From positions 1-12,245 of the forward strand of contig CAZFAT010000317.1 in the NCBI GenBank assembly GCA_964517075.1: DNA of 12,245 nt. The letters are read 5' to 3'. Under the pieces are notes generated by a model. The model did not search any database and had not been told where the DNA came from. It saw only the letters and a list, made by a program, of their open reading frames with translations. The translations under genes were made by a program, and so were the position numbers. Below are positions 6,886 to 12,245 of this stretch, in pieces. This DNA is from CAZFAT01 sp964517075. Its GTDB lineage: Bacteria > Acidobacteriota > Vicinamibacteria > Vicinamibacterales > SCN-69-37. Within the stretch, counting starts at the first letter, position 1. Each line of letters starts with the position of its first letter.

Positions 6886-8355
6886 TTACCGGCCCACCGC
6901 GAAGAGGTGCGCGGCGCCGCGAACGTACATGACACCGTTCGACAGCGCCGGGGTCGCCATCACCGGTTCTCCCATCGGGTTCGTGGCGAGGTGGCGGGGC
7001 GGACGACCGGCCATGATCACGAACATCTCGCCGTCCTCGTTCGCCAGGTAGAGCTTGCCGTCGGCGGCAATCGGCGACGCCATGAAGGGACTAACGGTGT
7101 CCGGCAGGCGCTGCCGAGACACTTCCGCGCCGGTCGCGAGATCGAACGTGTCCAGGATGCCGATGTTGTCGAGGACGTAGAGGATCCCATCGTCGGCGAT
7201 CGGTGTGGGCATGTACGGCCCGCGCCTCGTCCGACTCCAGGCGATGTGCGGGCTGCTCGTGGCCTCCGGCGGCAGCGTGATGTCGCCGCGGGCGCCGGGA
7301 CGAATGACGAACAGGGGACGCGCCGGCGCCCGGCCGCTCGCGACCACGATCAGATCGTCGGCGGCAAACGGGGTGGGCACCGTGATGTCGGAACTGCGTC
7401 CGAGTCGCCACAGCTCCGCGCCCGTGTGCGGGTCGTACCCGCGGATGAACTTCGAGGAGTTCGTCACGAGCTGCTCGCCGGCCGAGGTGGCGACGACGGT
7501 GGGGGTGCCCCAAGAGGGCTGTTCGTCGCGCGCGGTCCTCCAGACCGTCCGCCCCGTCGCCGCATCGAACGCGACCACGAACGAGTCCGCTTGCGTGTCG
7601 CACTGCAGGATGACGAGGTCGTTCCAGATGATCGGTGAGCTCGCCGTGCCCCATTCCACGGTCGGGACGTCGTAGGCGCCGAGATCCAGCCGGCCCAGGT
7701 CCACCTTCCACCGGAACCGGCCCTCCACGTCGTACGCGAAGAGCCCGTGCGATCCGAAGAAGGCGACGACGATCCGGCCGTCCGTGGCGGGGGTGGCACT
7801 GGCATACGTGGACTTCGCGTGCCGTCGTTCCCTCGGCACGCCATCGTGAGCGGTTCGCTCCCAGAGCACTCGGCCCGTCCGCTTGTCGAGCGCCAGCACG
7901 ACCCAGCGATGCGGAGACAGGTCGTCCGAGGCCGTGCCCTCACCGGTGAACCCGGTGAGAAACGTGGCCGCACCACGACTCGAGATGGCGCTCGTGATGA
8001 AAATGCGGTTGCCCCACACGACCGGGCTCGAGTGCGCGAGGCCGGGGATCGCGGTGCGCCAGCGGACGTTGTCGCCGGTGGTGCCATTCCAGCGATCGGG
8101 GAGGTTCATGCCGTTCTGGCGGCCGGTCGCGCGTGATCCTCGGAATGATGGCCAACTGCCCGTCGCACTGGTGGCGCGCGCCAGGGGCGGCAGCGAGTCG
8201 GCAATCGTCCGGACGAAGTCGCGCGCCGGTCCGGCCTGAATCACCGCGCCGCGGCCAGGGGCGGCCAGTTGCTGAGCTCGCGGAGCCGTGATGGCGACCC
8301 CGACGATAGTCAGGACCAGCACGCAGACCGCGGGCGGCCGTCCCACGGAAACCAT
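6886..8355 (-). CDS. Secreted PQQ-binding-like (BamB-like) beta-propeller protein
   Basis: A 489-residue exported protein. The start is ATG 8355, with GAGGA (8368-8364) eight bases upstream and a signal peptide right after it (hydrophobic VCVLVLTIVGVAI, cleavage near APRAQQ). An in-frame GTG at 8442 would be longer but would lie inside the divergent cytochrome gene. The mature protein is a propeller of PQQ/BamB-type blades. It opens with GSWPSFRGSRATGRQNG, a form of the W-P-x-F-R-G motif common to these proteins, followed by IPGLAHSSPVVWGNRIFIT. Repeated blade motifs are LDKRTGRVLWER, FDAATGRTVWRT, YDPHTGAELWRL and FDLATGAEVSRQ. No cytochrome domain or dehydrogenase-type catalytic residues are evident, so it is more likely a scaffold or binding protein than an active quinoprotein dehydrogenase. 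It is divergent from the cytochrome-sulfatase pair across 64 bp and convergent with the Ycf48-like gene. Its partner is unknown. Confidence 0.88.
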   Translation of the reverse strand: MVSVGRPPAVCVLVLTIVGVAITAPRAQQLAAPGRGAVIQAGPARDFVRTIADSLPPLARATSATGSWPSFRGSRATGRQNGMNLPDRWNGTTGDNVRWRTAIPGLAHSSPVVWGNRIFITSAISSRGAATFLTGFTGEGTASDDLSPHRWVVLALDKRTGRVLWERTAHDGVPRERRHAKSTYASATPATDGRIVVAFFGSHGLFAYDVEGRFRWKVDLGRLDLGAYDVPTVEWGTASSPIIWNDLVILQCDTQADSFVVAFDAATGRTVWRTARDEQPSWGTPTVVATSAGEQLVTNSSKFIRGYDPHTGAELWRLGRSSDITVPTPFAADDLIVVASGRAPARPLFVIRPGARGDITLPPEATSSPHIAWSRTRRGPYMPTPIADDGILYVLDNIGILDTFDLATGAEVSRQRLPDTVSPFMASPIAADGKLYLANEDGEMFVIMAGRPPRHLATNPMGEPVMATPALSNGVMYVRGAAHLFAVGR

Positions 8356-8377
8356 GGCCCATATCCTCGCAGAAAGT

Positions 8378-8385
8378 TGTATCCT
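8378..8385 (+). promoter_or_regulatory. Possible -10 element for the cytochrome-sulfatase operon
   Basis: TGTATCCT, in the gap between the divergent PQQ-propeller and cytochrome genes, contains TATCCT (8380-8385), a plausible -10 with an upstream TG. It shares the octamer pattern TGTATYCT with 1242-1249 before the ABC exporter. No recognisable -35 lies 17 bp upstream. A start near 8391 would leave a leader of about 30 bases. Confidence 0.35.
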
Positions 8386-8411
8386 CACCGCACTCCATTC
8401 CGAAGTGAGGA
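8382..8411. repeat. 7-bp inverted repeat spanning -10 to ribosome binding site
   Basis: TCCTCAC (8382-8388) and GTGAGGA (8405-8411) are perfect complements separated by 16 bases. The right arm contains the GAGGA ribosome binding site (8407-8411), eight bases before the ATG at 8420; the left arm overlaps the putative -10. It could be an operator for a dimeric regulator. If transcription starts further upstream, it could be a hairpin that hides the ribosome binding site. Seven-base arms can also arise by chance. Confidence 0.4.
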
Positions 8412-8419
8412 CGCGTCCC

Positions 8420-11128
8420 ATGGTTCTCGCGCGATTCGGCACGCTCGCGGTGGTGCTTGCCGCCGCCGTCCTCGTCGGCCACGGTCAGTCACCCGTCAAC
8501 CGTCCGTGGCCGCCCGGGGTCCAGCAGGTGGCCGACGCGTCGCCGCCGTTGGCGCCGGTCGAGGCGCTCAAGACTTTCTACATGCCGCCCGGGTATCGGC
8601 TCGAGCTCGTGGCGAGCGAGCCGCTCGTGCAGGATCCGACGGCCATCGATTGGGATCCGGCCGGACGTCTCTGGGTCGTCGAGATGACCGGCTTCGTCCG
8701 CGATCTCGACGCGCCCGAACCCAACATGGAGCCGACGGGACGGGTGGTCGTGGTCGAAGACACGGACGGGGACGGGAAGATGGACAAGCGAACGGTCTTC
8801 GCCGATCAGCTCGTCCTGCCACGCGCGGTCAAGGTACTCGAGCGCGGCGTGCTCATCGGCGAGCCCGGCAACTTGTACTGGCTCCAGGACACGAACGGCG
8901 ATCTGAAAGCCGACACGAAAGTCCTGCTGACGTCCGGCTACGGCCGGCGGCTGGGCAGCGTCGAAGGAAACGCCAACAGCCTGTACTGGGCCATCGATAA
9001 CCGGATTCACACGACGAGCGCGAATCTCTATCTCATGCCGAAAGACGACGGCTTCGAGATTCGGCAGACGCTGTCGCGTGGCGAGTGGGGGCTGACGCAG
9101 GACGACGCCGGCCGGCTCTACCGCAACTCGAGTGAAGCGACGCTGCAGGTCGATCTGGTGCCGACGCCATACTACGCGCGCAACCCGCTGCTGCTGCGCA
9201 CGCGCGGCAGCTACGAGCCGCTGCGGGGCGAACAGGACGAGGTGGCGACGCTGTGGCCGGTGCGGCCTACGCCCGGCACGAACCGCGCGTATCAGCTCGG
9301 CATCGCGCGTCCGGACGGCACGCTCGAACGGAACACCGCGGCCTGCGGCCTGCTGGTCTACCGCGGCGACCGGCTGCCCTCGGAGCTCTACGGCAACGCG
9401 TTCGTACCCGAGCCGGCGGCGAATCTCGTCAGCCGCATCATCCTGTCGGACGACGGAACCACGATCACGGCCCGGAAGGCCTACGAGCAAGCCGAGTTCC
9501 TGGCGTCCACCGACGAACGCTTCCGCCCGGTCTACATGGCGAACGGGCCTGACGGGGCGATGTACGTGGTCGACTTCTACCGCGGCATCCTGCAGAACCG
9601 CGCCTCGACGTCGACCTACCTGCGCGAGTACATCATCCGGACGCGCCTCGAGCAGCCGACGTCGATGGGGCGTATCTACCGGGTCGTGCACGAGACGACC
9701 AGGCGCGACACGTCGGCCGCGCTCGCGGGCGCGAGCGCGGGCCAACTCGTGGCCGCACTGGCGCATCCCAACGGCTGGCGCCGCGATACGGCGCAGCGGC
9801 TGCTCGTCGAGCGGGTGCGGCCGCTGCCCGCGGACCGGCAGGCCCCCGTCGTCGCCGCGCTCGAGGCCCTGGCGCGGACATCCACCGACTGGCGCGCCAG
9901 GCTCCACGCCATCTGGACGCTGGATGGCCTCAACCGGATCGAGCCCGCGGTGATCACGCGCGCGCTCGAGGATCCATCGCGCGACGTGCGCGCCGGGGCG
10001 ATCCGGATCTCGGAGCGCTGGCTGAGCGAGACGAGCCATCCGATCCACGCCGCGGTGCTGAAACGGATCGAGGACACCGACTGGGCGGTGCGGCAGCAAC
10101 TGGCGGCATCGCTCGGCGCGCTGCCGCCGGGCGAGCGCGAGCCGGCGATCGTCGCGCTCATCGAACGGCATCCGGTGGATTCCGTGATGCTGGATGCGGC
10201 GTTGAGCGGATTGCGCGGCACGGAGCAGGCGACGCTCGATCGGCTGCTGGCCGGGACCGGGGGCGAATCGCCCCAGCGCTCGGCGGCCATCACGATGCTG
10301 GCGGCGCTCGTCGTACGCGGGGCGCAGGACACGTCCACGCAGGGCCTCTTCGCGCGCGTGGCCGACGAGTCGCGGCCCCTGTGGCAGCGGGCCGCCGTTC
10401 TGCGCGGTGTCGAAGTCGCCGTGACCGGCGGGCAGTTGCCGGGACCGCCGCTTCGGCGCGGCGCCGGTCCAGCCGCGGGCGTGACGCCGCCATGTCCGAC
10501 GTGCCCGGGCGCTCGAGGCGGGCCGGGCGGCGCCTATGCGTTTCCAGGCGTCAGGGAGGCGCAGCAGGCACCCACCCGCGGAGGCGGGCGGGGCCTGCGG
10601 ATGAATCGAGAGCCCACGGCGCTCTCCACGGTGGCGGCCAGCAGCAGCGAGCTGGCGGCGCGGGCGAAGGCGCTCCTCGCGCGCATCGAGTGGCCCGACA
10701 AGCCGGGCGGGCGGGGCAGTCTGCCTCCGCTCAGTCCCGCCGAACAACAGCGCTTCAATGCCGGCCGAGAGGTCTACCGGAACGTGTGCGAAACCTGCCA
10801 TCAGCCCGACGGCCGCGGGCAGGACCGCATGGCGCCCAGTCTCGTCGATTCGGACTTCGCGCTCGCGTCCGCGGACATTCCCGCGCGCATCCTGCTGAAC
10901 GGCAAGGAAGGTCCAGTCGGCCTGATGCCCCCGCTCGGCGCGACGCTCTCGGACAACGATCTCGCGGCGGTGCTGACCTACGTCCGCCGCGAGTGGGGAC
11001 AACCGGGATCGCCGGTCGAACCATCCGTGATCACGACCGTCCGATCGCAGACGACGGGGCGACTGCGACCGTGGACGAATGAGGAGCTGGAGAAGCTGCT
11101 GCCGGCCGCAGCGCCAGGCGGCCAGTGA
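8420..11128 (+). CDS. Secreted PVC-type heme protein: propeller, HEAT-like repeats and C-terminal cytochrome c
   Basis: A 902-residue exported protein. ATG 8420 has GAGGA eight bases upstream and is followed by a signal peptide (hydrophobic core LAVVLAAAVLVG, cleavage near residue 23). Residues about 45-425 match the membrane-bound dehydrogenase/PVC-type N-terminal propeller (FYMPPGYRLELVASEPLV). Two calcium-loop-like sequences stand out: D114-x-D116-x-D118 with D122, and D157-x-N159-x-D161 with D165. Residues about 440-680 are HEAT-like helical repeats. A Gly/Pro/Arg-rich linker (about 680-730) contains CPTC (C692, C695). The C-terminus is a c-type cytochrome with heme motif CETCH (790-794) and likely axial M836 in GLMPPLG. 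It should bind one covalent heme in the periplasm and pass electrons from an unknown substrate; the family is known mainly from Planctomycetes and Verrucomicrobia. Its stop overlaps the sulfatase start by four bases (GTGA), implying one operon. Confidence 0.9.
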   Translation: MVLARFGTLAVVLAAAVLVGHGQSPVNRPWPPGVQQVADASPPLAPVEALKTFYMPPGYRLELVASEPLVQDPTAIDWDPAGRLWVVEMTGFVRDLDAPEPNMEPTGRVVVVEDTDGDGKMDKRTVFADQLVLPRAVKVLERGVLIGEPGNLYWLQDTNGDLKADTKVLLTSGYGRRLGSVEGNANSLYWAIDNRIHTTSANLYLMPKDDGFEIRQTLSRGEWGLTQDDAGRLYRNSSEATLQVDLVPTPYYARNPLLLRTRGSYEPLRGEQDEVATLWPVRPTPGTNRAYQLGIARPDGTLERNTAACGLLVYRGDRLPSELYGNAFVPEPAANLVSRIILSDDGTTITARKAYEQAEFLASTDERFRPVYMANGPDGAMYVVDFYRGILQNRASTSTYLREYIIRTRLEQPTSMGRIYRVVHETTRRDTSAALAGASAGQLVAALAHPNGWRRDTAQRLLVERVRPLPADRQAPVVAALEALARTSTDWRARLHAIWTLDGLNRIEPAVITRALEDPSRDVRAGAIRISERWLSETSHPIHAAVLKRIEDTDWAVRQQLAASLGALPPGEREPAIVALIERHPVDSVMLDAALSGLRGTEQATLDRLLAGTGGESPQRSAAITMLAALVVRGAQDTSTQGLFARVADESRPLWQRAAVLRGVEVAVTGGQLPGPPLRRGAGPAAGVTPPCPTCPGARGGPGGAYAFPGVREAQQAPTRGGGRGLRMNREPTALSTVAASSSELAARAKALLARIEWPDKPGGRGSLPPLSPAEQQRFNAGREVYRNVCETCHQPDGRGQDRMAPSLVDSDFALASADIPARILLNGKEGPVGLMPPLGATLSDNDLAAVLTYVRREWGQPGSPVEPSVITTVRSQTTGRLRPWTNEELEKLLPAAAPGGQ

Positions 11129-12245
11129 CGCGCCGCGCGATCTTCGCGCTCGTGCTCGTCGCCGGCCTCGCCCCGCTGTGGGCCGGCTCTGGCACCAGTC
11201 CAGCAGCCCGCGGGCTACCCGCGCAGCGCGACGCCACACCGCCCGACATCGTCATCCTGCTGACCGATCAGCAGCGTGCGGATGCGTTCACCGCGGCCGG
11301 GGCTGCCGATTTGCGGACGGGGGCCATGGACCGGCTGGCGCGCGACGGTGTGCGGTTCACCCGCGCGTTCGCGGCGACCCCGCAGTGCTCGCCCTCGCGA
11401 GCCGCGCTCGTGACGGGACGGTATCCCCACCGCACCGGCGTCATGGGCAACACCGGTGGCCGCGGACAGCCTGCCGGGATGTCGGTGGCGCTCGATCGCG
11501 CCGTTCCCACGATCGCGCAGGTCTTCGCGGCCGCCGGATACGACACGGCCTACTTCGGCAAGTGGCACCTCGGCGGCACGCCGGGGGATTACGGCTTCGC
11601 GACGCACAACGCTACCATCGGCGATCCGGGGCTCGCCCCGCGCGTCGTCGGGTTCCTGCAGCAGCGCGCGGCCACCCAACCGCGCCGGCCGCTCTTGCTG
11701 TTCGTGTCCTGGCTGAACCCGCACGATGTCTACGACGTGCTCGGCGCGCCGCCGCCCGGTCCGCGTGCGCTGTCGGCGGTCCGCCTGCCGGGCAACCTGC
11801 TGGACGATCTTTCGCAGAAGCCCTTCCCGCAGCGTCATTACCTGGAAGCGGACCAGGGGCAGCCCTTCGTGAGGGCAGACGAGGCGGTCTGGCGGCGCTA
11901 CCGTGCGTTCTACAACGGGCTGGTCGAGACGGTCGATCGGGAGATGGGCACGGTGCTGGAGGCGATCGCGCGGCGCGACGGATCGGCGATCACCGTCTTC
12001 AGCTCGGATCACGGCGACCTCGGCGGCGCCCACGGCCTGCCGTACAAGGGGCCGGCGATGTACGAGGAGCTCATCGGCGTGCCGCTCGTCCTGTCGTGGC
12101 CAGGCCACGTGCCGCCGGCCACCTCCGATGCCCTCGTCGGACTCATCGATCTGCTCCCCACTCTGTGCGCGCTGACGGGCGTGGCCGCGCCGCAGGGTGT
12201 CGACGGGCTGTCGCTCGTGCCGGTGCTCGAGCGGCGCGCCAGCCG
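11125..12245 (+). CDS. Secreted formylglycine-dependent sulfatase (C-terminus cut off by window edge)
   Basis: The first 373 residues of a sulfatase (alkaline-phosphatase fold) that removes sulfate esters; the exact substrate is unknown. The GTG at 11125 overlaps the preceding TGA as GTGA, and the start gives a signal peptide (RRAIFALVLVAGLAPLWAG). The frame is open to the window end. Active-site motifs: metal ligand D48 in LLTDQQRAD (Gln where many sulfatases have a second Asp), the formylglycine motif CSPSRAALVTG with C88, FGKWHLGG, and SSDHGDLGG with D295/H296, followed by a Lys in GLPYKG. C-x-P-S-R means C88 must be oxidised to formylglycine by a maturase (FGE or anSME) encoded elsewhere. 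The TDQQRAD form is common in choline-sulfatase-like and aryl/glycan sulfatases. Translational coupling to the cytochrome protein suggests they act in the same exported process. The last part, including the C-terminal subdomain, is outside the window. Confidence 0.92.
   Translation, partial: MTRRAIFALVLVAGLAPLWAGSGTSPAARGLPAQRDATPPDIVILLTDQQRADAFTAAGAADLRTGAMDRLARDGVRFTRAFAATPQCSPSRAALVTGRYPHRTGVMGNTGGRGQPAGMSVALDRAVPTIAQVFAAAGYDTAYFGKWHLGGTPGDYGFATHNATIGDPGLAPRVVGFLQQRAATQPRRPLLLFVSWLNPHDVYDVLGAPPPGPRALSAVRLPGNLLDDLSQKPFPQRHYLEADQGQPFVRADEAVWRRYRAFYNGLVETVDREMGTVLEAIARRDGSAITVFSSDHGDLGGAHGLPYKGPAMYEELIGVPLVLSWPGHVPPATSDALVGLIDLLPTLCALTGVAAPQGVDGLSLVPVLERRAS

Noticed and set aside
8356..8442. 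A longer PQQ-propeller protein starting at GTG 8442
   Set aside because: It would overlap the divergent cytochrome gene and put 29 residues before the signal peptide; ATG 8355 has a good ribosome binding site and leads directly into the signal sequence.
8489..11239. A 916-codon open frame antisense to the cytochrome gene
   Set aside because: Long antisense frames are expected at this GC content; the sense strand encodes a coherent multidomain protein and the antisense product has no recognisable domain.
1..12245. tRNA, rRNA, CRISPR array, integrase or phage genes
   Set aside because: I looked for regular repeat-spacer arrays, tRNA-like arms and integrase or phage motifs and found none.

Overview
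This is a high-GC window (about 70% GC in most genes) from a Gram-negative-type bacterium that exports many proteins. The gene mix is a membrane-anchored MutS-like ATPase, a BamB-like PQQ propeller, a planctomycete/verrucomicrobial-style heme protein and a sulfatase. Together with frequent GTG and TTG starts, this best fits Acidobacteriota (perhaps Vicinamibacteria) or a similar soil or marine lineage. That assignment is inference: there is no rRNA or other marker gene here.

Layout. (1) 1-3211: two ABC exporter genes lie head to head. The left one (minus strand) runs off the window start just after its Walker A motif; the right one (plus strand) is complete. Their starts are only 36 bp apart. 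(2) 3299-5164, minus strand: a 621-residue MutS-family ATPase with four predicted membrane segments, convergent with the second ABC gene. The gap between them carries a 17-bp direct repeat. (3) 5165-5659: nearly 500 bp with no convincing gene and visibly lower GC. It holds a 9-bp-arm inverted repeat and a short possible relic reading frame. (4) 5660-6760, plus strand: a secreted Ycf48/HCF136-like beta-propeller protein, also lower in GC than its neighbours. (5) 6886-8355, minus strand: a secreted PQQ/BamB-like beta-propeller. (6) 8420-11128, plus strand: a 902-residue secreted propeller, HEAT-like and cytochrome c fusion protein. It is followed, with a GTGA overlap, by (7) a secreted formylglycine-type sulfatase that runs off the right edge.

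How they fit together. Genes 6 and 7 look translationally coupled and are probably one envelope unit: a heme-bearing multidomain protein of unknown substrate with a sulfatase for sulfated organic matter. The PQQ-propeller gene is divergent from them across 64 bp. The two ABC half-exporters could pair as a heterodimer or act separately. No RNA gene, CRISPR array, complete insertion sequence or phage gene was found. I see no clear undescribed multi-gene system; the most unusual protein is the membrane-anchored MutS relative.
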